64,000 nt of DNA from Porphyridium purpureum (GCA_008690995.1 VRMN01000001.1:2666001-2730000); one strand, 5' to 3'; positions 1 through 9,897 are shown, counted from the stretch's first letter. Numbers and translations are program-made. The notes: generated by a model from the sequence alone, not told the origin.

Positions 1-844
1 CAGAGGATCATCAGCCCACATGGAAAATCCAAATCCTCCGCGCCAATTCAAAATCGCACGCCTTCTGGTTGGTCATTTAATTTCATGAACGGAATTTTTC
101 TCGATGTTGGGCTTCTGTACTTTTTCCACAGCGCGCTCGCTCTGAAATCGGTGTGGAACCACGTATTCAATGTCTGCGGTCATTGATCTACGTGGTTGAC
201 ATGGGCGGGGCGGGGTGTCAATCCTCATGACATGACGATACACAGAACCTCCGAAAATCAAAACAACCCTGTTCTGGAAATCGAAACGGAGCGGGCGTGA
301 CGGCGCGTTTGTGCGTTTGTGTGTGTAAAGAGTTTATGTAGGTGTTTCGAATTTGGAGTCGCTCGTTCATTTGGATGGCATGTTTTCTCTCTCTAGTGGC
401 TCCACGTGTTTGTTGTATGTGATCTTGCGCGGTGGGTGTGGCGGGGTCGGGGTTGCGCTGGACACCGGACACGTTTCGTTGAATCCAGTAGCGGGCGGGA
501 GGTGTTCTCTGGCCAGACGCGACGTGACGTTCGATTTCTTTGGTACGTTTCGATTCAGATGCTTTTGCAGCGGTTTAATGGTTTCATGTTGATGATCATC
601 AACGCAAATGAAGGAGTGTGAAATTCAACACGCGACACTGTGCGCGATAGTGGAACAATGGGAAGGCGTATAAAGCGCGAAACAGCACTCGTGGGTGTAG
701 ACGGCGAAACAAGTTGTGAAGGTGGGTACGAGAGAAGCATATTCGTCGCGACGCGAGGGCGCAGTGCGAGAAGAGGGCTTACTTGCTTGAACACGTCCTT
801 GAGGCGACTTGGTTGAAAGGGTTTAGATAGGGGAAAAGGAAGCC
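1..844. other. Intergenic region, 5' flank of the acidic protein gene
   Basis: No open frame here has an ATG start plus a recognisable or compositionally convincing protein. The last ~180 bp contain a TATA-like box and a purine-rich leader belonging to the gene that starts at 845. Confidence 0.5.
669..675 (+). promoter_or_regulatory. TATA-like box upstream of the acidic protein gene
   Basis: TATAAAG lies 170 bp upstream of the ATG at 845. A purine-rich stretch (about 824-842) then runs up to the start codon. Position and sequence suit a core promoter, but no transcription start is known. Confidence 0.4.
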
Positions 845-1450
845 ATGGAGTGTGCTCTTCTACACATGGGATTTGTCGGCGGGTCGACGGGGCCTGTATC
901 GACTCCACCGCGAGGGTCGACCTCGGCCGCCCGGCTCAGCGGTCTGTCTCCCGCAAGAAGGCTCTTTGACATGAAGGATACAGATCGCGAGCAGCGATTA
1001 CGACGCACGTGGTCGAGGGCGGCGACGGTTGAATCCGGAGCCCCACCGGCGGTGGTGGCGACGGCAACACCGTCGCCTACCGAGACGGTGATGGACAGTA
1101 ACGACAACGCCGGTTCTTTCTGCACACCGCTGAAGGCTTCCACGGCTGCGCTTTACGGAGATGACCAGGATCTCATGACATTCGAGCTGCTGCCCGGGAT
1201 CGAGACAGATAGCATTGAAATGATTACGGCGTTCGATGACATTGGGAGTGATGTGGCGTCTTTCTTTTCGGACGAGAACGCGCTTGCTTTTGAGGAACAA
1301 AGCTGCAGCAGCGTGAATCAGTCTTCTGACGCAACGCCAGTGCTCAGTGAGAATAGCCGATTCTTACCGGTCTCGTGCTCTCGTGGGATCGGCAAGAGGC
1401 GACCGGAGAAACGCGCAGGTGCCAAGGCACAAAAAAACGTACCCGTGTGA
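845..1450 (+). CDS. Acidic Ser-rich protein, possible transcription factor activation region
   Basis: The 201-residue frame opens with an ATG in good context (agccATGg). I do not recognise a family. The first third is Ser/Pro/Arg-rich. Residues about 100-160 are strongly acidic with interspersed Phe and Leu, resembling a transcriptional activation region. The C-terminus is basic (GKRRPEKRAGAK). The frame stops just after an A7 run. Immediately beyond the A7 run, another frame reads KKTYPCDARRCPW, which looks like the first half of a C2H2 zinc finger, but no matching His pair follows before the sequence turns AT-rich. The gene may be complete, may lose its finger domain to an indel in the A7 run, or may continue through an intron. 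Existence of the gene is likely; function is inferred only from composition. Confidence 0.55.
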   Translation: MECALLHMGFVGGSTGPVSTPPRGSTSAARLSGLSPARRLFDMKDTDREQRLRRTWSRAATVESGAPPAVVATATPSPTETVMDSNDNAGSFCTPLKASTAALYGDDQDLMTFELLPGIETDSIEMITAFDDIGSDVASFFSDENALAFEEQSCSSVNQSSDATPVLSENSRFLPVSCSRGIGKRRPEKRAGAKAQKNVPV

Positions 1451-1783
1451 CGCCCGTCGGTGTCCATGGTCGGGTCTCGATTATTATAGCACTTCGCTTG
1501 CGCTGGAGTGGCTTGGCATCCGATATAGCATACGGAAACGCTCTAATCCCTCTTATTGCATTTTGTATAGATATAGAACTTAAAGCCATGAGCTGCATTA
1601 ATTCAGTATCATTTTTACGCCTCTGATAGCTGGTGGGTTTTGAGCACTATCAGCCCTTTAATCAAACAAAGCTTGATAAGAAATAAGCACTCGTGCCACG
1701 GTGCCCACGCAGTCGCGCTGAGGCGCCTGCCCAAAATCGTATACGCCGCTGCCACAAAGTTGCGACTCCGAATCTCCTGCGCT

Positions 1784-2677
1784 TCAAAGCTCTGTCGCGA
1801 CTGGCTTTCGTGCCTGAAACGGTCCGTACGGGTTCTGGACGAGCCGCGAATAAAGCCAGTCCCCGACCCATCCGGGAACCAAGCTGCGCACTGCCACAAA
1901 TGCGCGATTAAGCCAGCTGACGCCAATCCAGTGGTGGTATGCCAACGTTCGCCCTTCGTATCCCACGTGGTCGACGATTTTCTGAAAGACGTCAGCGTCA
2001 ACAATTGAAGACTTGATTCGCCCGCTGTGCACCCAGTGCAGCCAGCTGCGCAAAACATCATAGTCTGCGATATGCTTGCTTTCGACTGGCAAACTGATCT
2101 GCCGAAAGGTGTTTGTGGTAATAAATGTGACGTCGATGCCCAAATGATGAACCTCGAGCCGCAGAGCCTTGCCAAACGCGAGCAGACTACATGTGGCGGC
2201 GGCATGGACTGCGCCGCCGGGAAATGCCAGACTCGAAGAAACATCGCTCAAAAACACGATCTTACCCCTTCCCCTGCGACGCATTTTTGCAAGTACGGCT
2301 TTGATGACGCTCATGGCGGTGGCGGCCGAGTAGAGCTCGAGCTCTGGGCTGACGCCGGTCTCCTCGAACGGGGCGATGCACACGCTGCTGGTCATACATA
2401 CAAGTGCGTCGATAGCTCCCGCGCCGCGATAGACGCGGGTCACCGCGGCCACCACGTCGCTCCACGCGGGACTTGCCAGCGACACGATATTCACGCCGCG
2501 CTTAATTTCCGAGATCTGGGACACCACGGCCGAGCCGGCCTTCTGCGGCCAGTGCTCACTCAGCAGCAGCCAGAACACGACATGTCCGCGATGCGCCAGC
2601 TGCTCCACCAGCGCCGCACAGTCCGCTTCCCCAGGTGCCCCTCCAATGCACACCGTCACCCATGCGCGCTCCGCCAT
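1784..2677 (-). CDS. Short-chain dehydrogenase/reductase-like protein with degenerate active site
   Basis: A 297-residue protein starting at the first true ATG (MAERAW). Overall layout follows the SDR family: an N-terminal beta strand plus glycine turn (about 7-20), a central GKIVFLSDVSSS strand with the usual catalytic Ser position (about 144-149), and the helix that normally carries YxxxK. Here that helix reads VHAAATC, so Tyr is His (about 158) and Lys is Thr (about 162). The TGxxxGxG nucleotide-binding turn is also altered to IGGAPGE. The C-terminal part (WVGDWLYSRLV) resembles 3-ketodihydrosphingosine-reductase-like or membrane-associated SDRs. The fold is well supported. Loss of both catalytic residues suggests a non-catalytic member or a changed substrate; a C-terminal hydrophobic helix may attach it to membrane. 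Confidence 0.75.
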   Translation of the reverse strand: MAERAWVTVCIGGAPGEADCAALVEQLAHRGHVVFWLLLSEHWPQKAGSAVVSQISEIKRGVNIVSLASPAWSDVVAAVTRVYRGAGAIDALVCMTSSVCIAPFEETGVSPELELYSAATAMSVIKAVLAKMRRRGRGKIVFLSDVSSSLAFPGGAVHAAATCSLLAFGKALRLEVHHLGIDVTFITTNTFRQISLPVESKHIADYDVLRSWLHWVHSGRIKSSIVDADVFQKIVDHVGYEGRTLAYHHWIGVSWLNRAFVAVRSLVPGWVGDWLYSRLVQNPYGPFQARKPVATEL

Positions 2678-3660
2678 GCGCTCCTCCACACCCTCATCCC
2701 ACCCTCTCTCCCCCGTCCCCCCTTCTTCCCACTCTTCCCCGGTCTCCCCTGCTCTTTCGCGTACCTCTCTCTGCCGTGCGCTGTACCCCCTAAGCGTAAA
2801 TCTAATATTAAAATAACGTTCACCTTAAACCACAACGTTAAATTTGAGACGTAGTGTACCTCACTAGAATCACTGTACACCATTTTACGCCTTGTGTGTT
2901 TTCCGACGTGTGTAAGCTGCACGCGAGTGGTGGCTGGAAGCCAATTTAGCGCTGCGTCACGCGAAAAAATGCGCGACACCGAAGAAAAGCGATGGCGCGC
3001 CGCCTTCCAGATGCCAGCTGGATGAGAAGAAACAGCTGCTGTGTGTCCATTGCCACGCACTCCGCTCCACGCACCCTTTTTCCGTGCCGGGCGGGGGGGA
3101 GTGCCTGCGGCGTGACGGTTTCGGCAATAGCGTGCGTCCGCCAATGATGGTAGCCTGGTGCGCTTCTGAGTGTTGACTGCGTCTGGGTTTTCCGTCTGCG
3201 CCGTGTGAGTCGCGTGTGCTGCTGCTCTGTCCTTGTGTGTGTCCAGGCCTGCGCGCTTTCACGTGAGATCCGCGCCCTGCGAAGACTGTACAGGTGGATG
3301 TATACGTGTGTGCTGGGATGTCTCTGTTTGTCCACAGGTAGGACACCCAAAGGGCTTCGCTATCTCTTCGACTGTAGTGACACCTTTATTTAAGGTGGAC
3401 CGCGTGCGCACGACACGACACACACGCACGCACGCTTCGACAAGGCAACCGTGCGGGAGTCACGACCTGGAGAAAGGGTCGAGGGGATAGAGCGAGTCGA
3501 GCGTTGATGCGATCTGGCTCTTGAGCGTGGAGTCTCGTGATCGTTGCACAGATAGAATTCGGAGAACGCATCATCGCAGCCACAGGGCACGAAGCAGACT
3601 GACAGCGTGAGGTGCAAAGGGCGCACAAAATAGAACGTGCACAGCGGCGCTCGTTCTTTC
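2678..3660. promoter_or_regulatory. Divergent spacer between the SDR-like and GLTP genes
   Basis: About 1 kb separates the two divergent start codons. Next to the SDR start the plus strand is almost pure pyrimidine (about 2682-2770), i.e. a purine-rich leader on the SDR strand. An AT-rich patch at 2790-2850 carries two AACGTT palindromes (2815-2820, 2834-2839) in an inverted arrangement. A CACG/CACA-rich stretch lies at 3415-3435. No convincing gene is visible. Confidence 0.4.
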
Positions 3661-5091
3661 ATGCGTTCTTGGCGCGCCGCGCTTCTGGCAGGCACCACAG
3701 CAGGCGCGTGCGGCTACTCGTCGTGTGAGTCTGGGACGGAAAAGTGTGTCAGCGGCTCTCGCACGCCGCTGCTGTCTTCGTACGAGGCCATCGTTTTCTC
3801 GCTTTTTCCACCCCTTCATCGCGTTCGCTCTCGGCTTCTGGACGCACTACTCGGGTGCAAAACCGGTGACCGCAGCGCCCACGTCGTAGCAGCTCCCGCG
3901 GACGCGCTTTGCACTCCGGCGGAAAGCGGCGAGCGCAAGTCAGCTGACATGGCGACAATGCTTGTTCGAAGCCGCTCCAGCACAGAGCGCTTCGAAGGAT
4001 GCACTCTCGGCAACAGCACCGAAAAGTCACGGGCCATTGCCGTGCCCGGCTCAGACGACCCGCACCTCATGAACGAGGATGGCGCGCCGCAGCAGCTGTG
4101 CATTCCATTCATTTCGCCACTGTCCGATGCGGCGCGCTCAAGCGAGTCGTCTTTCTCGCAAGACTCAAACGCGCGTCGAGCTCAGGGTGCGTTTGTCGAC
4201 GACGATGGGACAGGTTCTCCTCTTTCGCTCTGCTCTGACCGCTCGCCTTGTTCTGACAGTGAGGGGCACACCTCGCAGCGCAACTGGCACGACGATCGTC
4301 TGGAAAAAAGCTGCACGGTTTCGTCGTCTGACGACGAAAAGCCAGGGCAAGCCGAGGAGCAACGCCAAAACTCACTGCATCAGCCACTCTTGCAGCGCGT
4401 AAGCGAGGCATTTTTGAGAGTGAAACTCGACCAGACCGGGCAAGGCGACGATATCTCTGCAGAGTTGTTTTGCGAGGCCGCACTTGCGACAGTGGGCATT
4501 TTTGACATCTTCCGCGGCGCGGCTCAAATGGTCGGCGAGATGGCGCGACGTGACTGCGCTGTGAATGTGGGAAAGATTCGCCGCGGAATGGCAGCGGCAA
4601 GGGAGGCGTGCGGTGCCGTCGGTCTCCGAGGTATGGTCGAATACGAAATGAAGGGCCGCAGCAAATACGAGCTCGACTCGGGCACAGAAGGCCTCGTGTG
4701 GCTGACGCGCAATCTTCAATTTGAAACACTACTAATCATTATTCTTCTGGAAGACATTGTGGCTGTGTCAGAAGAGGGCGAGAAGCGACGCCCGCGCGCG
4801 ACGAGCGACATTGCCGTCGAAGCGTTCAGAATTTGCTCGCTCTCGAGAAAGTACGCGTGGTGGATGAAAATCATGTTCGAGAACGCGCTGCGCATTGCGC
4901 CACCACGGGACGACTTTATCTTTTCCCTCGCAGCCTGCGAGAATCTGGACGTGGAACGCTCCCTCGCGGAGCTTGCAAATATTATCTATGTAGTGAATGA
5001 GGTTAATGCCGTGCTGGTGAGCAATCCGGCCATCGACGCAGAGACGCCTTTTCTTGACGTACATCGTCCGTACGTAAGTTACGATGTCTGA
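3661..5091 (+). CDS. Glycolipid transfer protein (GLTP) domain protein with long N-terminal extension
   Basis: 476 residues from the ATG at 3661; a later ATG near 3951 is a possible alternative. The first ~255 residues are low-complexity Ser/Asp/Arg-rich. The remainder is a GLTP all-helical lipid-transfer domain: a first helix with FDIFRG, the headgroup-binding DxxxNxxK motif (D298, N302, K305), and the GTEGLVWLTR signature whose Trp (W347) stacks on the sugar or phosphate headgroup. The later helix aligning with the usual YHxW reads YAWW, so the conserved headgroup-contacting His is Ala (A399). GLTP proteins move glycosphingolipids or ceramide-1-phosphate between membranes. The missing His suggests altered headgroup preference. 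Family assignment is strong; ligand is unknown. Confidence 0.87.
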   Translation: MRSWRAALLAGTTAGACGYSSCESGTEKCVSGSRTPLLSSYEAIVFSLFPPLHRVRSRLLDALLGCKTGDRSAHVVAAPADALCTPAESGERKSADMATMLVRSRSSTERFEGCTLGNSTEKSRAIAVPGSDDPHLMNEDGAPQQLCIPFISPLSDAARSSESSFSQDSNARRAQGAFVDDDGTGSPLSLCSDRSPCSDSEGHTSQRNWHDDRLEKSCTVSSSDDEKPGQAEEQRQNSLHQPLLQRVSEAFLRVKLDQTGQGDDISAELFCEAALATVGIFDIFRGAAQMVGEMARRDCAVNVGKIRRGMAAAREACGAVGLRGMVEYEMKGRSKYELDSGTEGLVWLTRNLQFETLLIIILLEDIVAVSEEGEKRRPRATSDIAVEAFRICSLSRKYAWWMKIMFENALRIAPPRDDFIFSLAACENLDVERSLAELANIIYVVNEVNAVLVSNPAIDAETPFLDVHRPYVSYDV

Positions 5092-5346
5092 TGCGAACGT
5101 AAGTATGATACTGTATGTTGAATCCATTTCCCTGAAACGCCGTGACAAGAAAGATTGACCAATTAACAGCACGTGCAAGTATGCTGTCGAAGTGTGGGCC
5201 GGAGGCGCAGTCGAGGTAGGAATGCTCGGTGGTCACGTTTAATCCATGCTTTGCAGTAAATAACGAGAACAAAAGAAAGAAGAGAAGGAAAAGCAAACAA
5301 ACAAGAAAAACAAATCTGGGCTACAACTCGGGTGCATCGGCACCAT

Positions 5347-5532
5347 CTAGTATCCGCTGCAAGACCCGCCAACATGTGCATGACATTCTGGACACCTGCC
5401 TGCCTGGTTGAGCTGTCCACACGCACCCACCGCGTACGGAGCGCCGCATCCGGTACAAATATGCCACTGCGTGAAGTTGGGCGCCTGGAATGAGGTAGAC
5501 TTCAGCGCCCGCTCAACTTCGTCCATCAACTT
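5347..5532 (-). CDS. RZ-type zinc finger, detached C-terminus of ZNFX1-like protein
   Basis: Directly after the TAA, the same frame runs for about 60 codons. It encodes a short helix, then FTQWHICTGCGAPYAVGACG and a second Cys pair, CPEC, ending in VGG. This matches the RZ finger found at the C-terminus of ZNFX1 proteins (and within RNF213), where it is typically C-x4-H with GxCGG and CpxCG…IGG. Here the usual His position reads Cys, giving a possible C4 site. An in-frame ATG after the stop exists but would give an unlikely 60-residue protein. Confidence 0.6.
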   Translation of the reverse strand, partial: KLMDEVERALKSTSFQAPNFTQWHICTGCGAPYAVGACGQLNQAGRCPECHAHVGGSCSGY

Positions 5533-8500
5533 TTATTGCTGTTCTGGGGTGTGTACGCGAAGAAACTCTGCAAGTCGTTTCGCTTCGTTTCTATCATCCA
5601 AACTCACGGTAACGTTGTCCGAGTGCTGAATCACCCAGTCTAGTTCGCGTCTCGCACGTTCTCGTCGAACTTCATCTTGGCGGCACTCAACCAATCTCGC
5701 CCACCGTACGCGCAAATCGACTCCGTGCCGTATCCATGTCAGTGTGTCGGCAAGCACAATACATTCGTAAACAAGGTTAAGCGCGCTCGTAAACATCGTG
5801 CCCTGCGTGTTATTCAGACTCGCTGCCCTCAATGCCAGTGTCATTCCGATTTCGACGAGGCACCCTGCATTATACCGCGTCGCGTCTGGGGCACCGATAA
5901 ATTTGCCCATTACGGCAGCCGCACGTACGAAAGGATTCTTCCTCGAATTCTTCGTCTCTTCCCACAGTTTAACGAGGCCTTTGCATCCCACTGCCACATT
6001 GCTTTCCTGCTGCGCTTCGCGGCAACGTCCACGCACGAAATTTCCATACTTAAACTTCAGTGCCTCCCAGTTGCGTGCATTCATGGATCTGCCATATCTT
6101 TTCAATGACTTCCTTGAGATGAGTTCTCGGCACTGTGGACAAGGTACAGGTCGGTTCACCCCAGAGTCAGGCATCAGAGCGCGGACCCACGGGCCGTCGC
6201 CGCCATTCCCAACTCTGGCATAGAATGTGTCCATTTCAAACAATCCGTCCTTGGTGCTCATGCAAAGCAAGTGACCGCATCCGAGGGCCAAAACTGCATC
6301 GCTGTCGAGATTTTGCTGCTGAAACGTCCCAAACGTGAGAAGGTCTACGACTTGAGACCGGATCGTCTCGTCGCTTTCGCAAATCTGACAAATGAGTGGG
6401 CACCGTTCGCCGCAAACACTTATGCATTGATGTCCGCACTTGAGAAGCTCATTGCAGCGCAGGTCGCACGGCAGACGATCACACGGCACCCCGCATTCAT
6501 GCTCACACGCGCCACGATGTTCGCACTCCCACGAACATCCTTCAAGACAAATGCTGCACGGTAGGCTACAAGTCATGTTACACTTCGAATGCTCACACGC
6601 CGTAAAGCATGGCTCGTCGCAGCTCGGGCACGCAGCGTTGGGACAGTGCGTGCCTTGACACGCATGTCCACATACAAGGTACTTCTCGCAAGGCATTTCA
6701 CACCGCTCTGCATGTTTGCCGAGCGCTTTGCATTGTAAGCACGTGTTGCCGCATGGATGCCCACAGACCAGGCGCGCCTCACACAATTGAATGCAGCGCG
6801 GCACGGCCGGCCCACTTGCAATGGAGCACGTCGTTTGGTAGACATGGTGACAATGCGGATTCTCATACTGAACTGTGCTTGAGCACTTGACTTCGTTCCG
6901 TTGCTGAAGAACACACGTTGTTTGCTCCTCGTGGCCACAAGGAAGCATAACAATGCACGGTTCACGACACGGTCCGCAGGGTTGACCGCACAATTTAGTG
7001 CACGGATGACCAAGGCGACAAGGGCGTGTACATGGCTGATCGCAGGGCACATATTCATGAGCGATCGAGTGACAGAGCAATTTACACACATGTCCACATT
7101 CAAGTCGAGCGCCGCAGATGGACAAACAACCGCCATTCGGACGCCTCAGTCTGAAATCCTCAGGGGTCCTCAATGCCTCATAAACACCATGCTTTGTGCA
7201 CACCGACGGTATGTAATCAAGCACGGCATGGCTCGCATCCAGAATTGGGAAGATGGTTCCATCCCATAGCGAATGGCTTCGAAAGGTTTCGGAATTACCG
7301 ATCAGATACATAGCCATTCTTGCTCTCGATAAGAGAACTGTCACACGTTCTGCTTCTTTGAGAAACCCGATTGACCCGTCGATGTTCGAACGAACGAGAC
7401 TCACGATGATAATATCAGCTTCATTGCCCTGGTAGTTGTCAACTGTCGAGACAAACAGCAGGCACCGCTTCTGCTGACGAGATGATGCCTCGGCGGGGAC
7501 GCCAGAAACATCACGAGTTTCGATACAATACTCGTCTTTTGGTAAGAGCCCACTTGAACGTAAATCCTCTAAATCACGCTCGTTCATGAGCGCTTGAAGC
7601 TCACCAAAGCACTCGCGCACTAGGTCCCGCAGCACCACAAGTTGTCCAAGGTATGGAGTCAAAATCGTGATGGCGGGGACACTTGTGATGCCTAGGTCGT
7701 CAGTCTTGCCGCTCATGTCGCGCACGTAGCCGCCACCAAAGATTAGCAAACGTGCAAGCTCAATCGCTAATCTAGCCTCGTGCAAATTGCGTTTTGAAAC
7801 TTTCGCGCTGGCAAGCGGTGTTTCCGACATGAGAGCAGCCATATCGTTTTCAGGAATTCGATGGTCCCAAAAGATCACATTCTTCAGGACCACCGAAATG
7901 TCTGGCCTTCCCGACACGTCCGCATGATCGGTTAGTGCCGGGTAAAAGGGCTTGATCAAACACGAAATTTCTGGACGCATGCGTCGTTGAACGGCCAGCG
8001 TGACATACGAATGCATCCCTTGAACAATTAGACGCTCAAACAACGACACGTCTAGCGAAAACGGACCCCGACTCACACTTGTCATCCGGTACTCGGCAAC
8101 CTTCGGGCGCAGTTGCTGATGATCGCCGATCAGAACAAGCTGCTTTATACTCCGCGGCAAAGTCGCGATTACGTGTGCCTCAAGGATTTCGCCGGCCTCT
8201 TCGAATAGAACAATATCTGGCTCCGCAGCCTCGATCATCTCAAACATCACCGCGGCACCTGATGTCGTGGCTCCGATCACGCGGCAATCACGCAAAATAG
8301 CAGTCTTACTTCGCTGATAAATGGCGTCGAGCTGTTCACGACACGAACAGTACTGGTAAAACAGGTCTGCAAGCTCAGCAATAATTGGCGCTCGATAAAG
8401 CTGCGTCCACTCATTCTCAACCAGTGCCTGTCGCTCCTGTCTGTCGAGGGACCACAGAGGGCCGACCTGCGCCACTATATCATTTGCCGGTTTGCCACGG

Positions 8501-8709
8501 TACCACCTTTTCCAGACAATGTCTGGGGTTCCGACACGAATCCATCTATCGTCATCATCCCGATCTGCAGTCAGCTGTTCGAGAACATCAAGCCGTCCTT
8601 CGCTCGTCAAAAGCTTTTCAACGCGCCTCCACGCTCTCATGTTCCACAAGTTGACATTGATTTCGGCCAACTTCTCTTGAACCTCGTTTTCGAGCTCCCT
8701 CCGCTCACT
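5533..8709 (-). CDS. Helicase core segment 2 and NFX1 zinc finger array of ZNFX1-like protein
   Basis: Same frame as the preceding segment, directly after the TGA. It contains the Walker B-like FEEAGE (canonical DEAxE with a changed first Asp), motif III LIGDHQQLRP, motif V DNYQGNEADIIIVSLVRS and motif VI VLLSRARMAMYLIGN, giving a complete UPF1-like SF1 motor. About 300 residues of Cys/His-rich NFX1-type fingers (CGHxC, CxxPC units) follow, encoded at about 7150-6350, then a helical tail. The frame ends at TAA (5533-5535) directly before the RZ finger. ZNFX1-type motors act on RNA in cytoplasmic granules or on mitochondria in animals; the role in this organism is unknown. Confidence 0.75.
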   Translation of the reverse strand, partial: SERRELENEVQEKLAEINVNLWNMRAWRRVEKLLTSEGRLDVLEQLTADRDDDDRWIRVGTPDIVWKRWYRGKPANDIVAQVGPLWSLDRQERQALVENEWTQLYRAPIIAELADLFYQYCSCREQLDAIYQRSKTAILRDCRVIGATTSGAAVMFEMIEAAEPDIVLFEEAGEILEAHVIATLPRSIKQLVLIGDHQQLRPKVAEYRMTSVSRGPFSLDVSLFERLIVQGMHSYVTLAVQRRMRPEISCLIKPFYPALTDHADVSGRPDISVVLKNVIFWDHRIPENDMAALMSETPLASAKVSKRNLHEARLAIELARLLIFGGGYVRDMSGKTDDLGITSVPAITILTPYLGQLVVLRDLVRECFGELQALMNERDLEDLRSSGLLPKDEYCIETRDVSGVPAEASSRQQKRCLLFVSTVDNYQGNEADIIIVSLVRSNIDGSIGFLKEAERVTVLLSRARMAMYLIGNSETFRSHSLWDGTIFPILDASHAVLDYIPSVCTKHGVYEALRTPEDFRLRRPNGGCLSICGARLECGHVCKLLCHSIAHEYVPCDQPCTRPCRLGHPCTKLCGQPCGPCREPCIVMLPCGHEEQTTCVLQQRNEVKCSSTVQYENPHCHHVYQTTCSIASGPAVPRCIQLCEARLVCGHPCGNTCLQCKALGKHAERCEMPCEKYLVCGHACQGTHCPNAACPSCDEPCFTACEHSKCNMTCSLPCSICLEGCSWECEHRGACEHECGVPCDRLPCDLRCNELLKCGHQCISVCGERCPLICQICESDETIRSQVVDLLTFGTFQQQNLDSDAVLALGCGHLLCMSTKDGLFEMDTFYARVGNGGDGPWVRALMPDSGVNRPVPCPQCRELISRKSLKRYGRSMNARNWEALKFKYGNFVRGRCREAQQESNVAVGCKGLVKLWEETKNSRKNPFVRAAAVMGKFIGAPDATRYNAGCLVEIGMTLALRAASLNNTQGTMFTSALNLVYECIVLADTLTWIRHGVDLRVRWARLVECRQDEVRRERARRELDWVIQHSDNVTVSLDDRNEAKRLAEFLRVHTPEQQ

Positions 8710-9897
8710 TCAGAGTTGCGCGATAACGCGCCGCGCATCCGGATGGTCGACTCTGGGTGCCAAACGCGCGCGCGCATTCAAGTTTAGCCGCTCAATGCGC
8801 TCCGACTTTGTCTGTGAGCCAATTCTCACCATCATTTCCTCTGCAAGAGTGGAACTGTCAAGAAGTCCTTCTAGAAACTGATCAAGCGCATGGTTTGTGT
8901 ACGTAAGAACCAAGATGCGCAGTCCCGGGGCGTTGTTTAGCACAATGCTGACATACTCAGTACCGGTAAAGCTTTTACCCGTTCCCGGTGGACCTTGCAC
9001 AAGCGCTACTTGATTTGTAAGGCAATGCACCAACGCGCGCGACTGTGAGTGATCTAGCGAGGATGCCTGCTTCAACGATTCAACGGCATCGCGCTCAGAC
9101 GTGTCCAAACGAACCTTCCGCCCGTTTCGTAGCGTAAAGGAGTTCTCATCACCGTCCCGTGAAGGCAGAATGCGCCAGCCATCGCGAAACGGCTGCTGCT
9201 CTGCGCTTTCTCCTGAGGACGTGTTCGAATATTGCCTCAATAAGATCTCACCCAGATGCACCTTTTCGAGGTTTTGCAGGCGCCGGAGAATAGTTTCGTA
9301 CATGCAAAAGCCCGTACTCGCGACGCAAATGTTCCAGCGAATCTGGTAACTTCTGTAGCCGGCCAAGCAGGCTGTGAAGTCCTCCCGACCGCCAAAGTTT
9401 AAGCCGACGTGGACTGAGCCATCAGGCCTCAACAGCCATTCATCTCGTAAGACCACGATTGTCGCAAAGAAAAGAGCTTGCCCCGTGTTGCAGTCCTTAA
9501 AGTACACCAGTGCCCCCAATTTCAGCCCAGACACCGTTCGCCAGAATTCCAGAACTGCACCTTTGTCTATGCTAGCGCGTCGACGCGCAAGCATCTGTGG
9601 CTGTGTAAACTCAACTAGCACGCAAGGGGGCAGCTTACTCCGCACGATGATATCACGAACAAACACACTGTCGAATGCCCGGGGTCCATGGTCAGAAGAA
9701 TAGTTCTGCTGATCCATAAAGTCCAAGAGCCGCGTACGCATGGGCTGCACAAAGTCGTGACGTAACCAGCGGAAGTGGCGATCTAGGTACTCATATTCTG
9801 CGTCCTCAAGGAGAATCTGATTTTGTCGAATGACTTTCACGGGTAGATACGGAGTACTATCAACCGCTCCAAAAATCTCGTCCGCAGTTGGAGTCAA
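8710..9897 (-). CDS. Helicase core segment 1 of ZNFX1-like protein (Walker A)
   Basis: The open frame enters from the frameshift and has no ATG of its own at its start. It carries the pre-helicase motif (LTPTADEIF), a beta-rich stretch, and the SF1 Walker A GPPGTGKS (encoded at about 8971-8998), followed by LVLTYTNHALDQFL, the Ia-type motif of UPF1-like helicases. It ends at an in-frame TGA within a charged helix (…VIAQL). The frame after the stop continues the same helix. Confidence 0.65.
   Translation of the reverse strand: MTPTADEIFGAVDSTPYLPVKVIRQNQILLEDAEYEYLDRHFRWLRHDFVQPMRTRLLDFMDQQNYSSDHGPRAFDSVFVRDIIVRSKLPPCVLVEFTQPQMLARRRASIDKGAVLEFWRTVSGLKLGALVYFKDCNTGQALFFATIVVLRDEWLLRPDGSVHVGLNFGGREDFTACLAGYRSYQIRWNICVASTGFCMYETILRRLQNLEKVHLGEILLRQYSNTSSGESAEQQPFRDGWRILPSRDGDENSFTLRNGRKVRLDTSERDAVESLKQASSLDHSQSRALVHCLTNQVALVQGPPGTGKSFTGTEYVSIVLNNAPGLRILVLTYTNHALDQFLEGLLDSSTLAEEMMVRIGSQTKSERIERLNLNARARLAPRVDHPDARRVIAQL

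Noticed and set aside
8710-8712. TGA in the ZNFX1-like locus as selenocysteine
   Set aside because: No family member has Sec there, the position is in a charged helix rather than an active site, and no stem-loop of the SECIS type was evident near the 3' end.
8660-8760. Short intron spanning the in-frame TGA
   Set aside because: The only GT…AG bracket is about 20 nt, too short for splicing, and coding sense reads through both sides.
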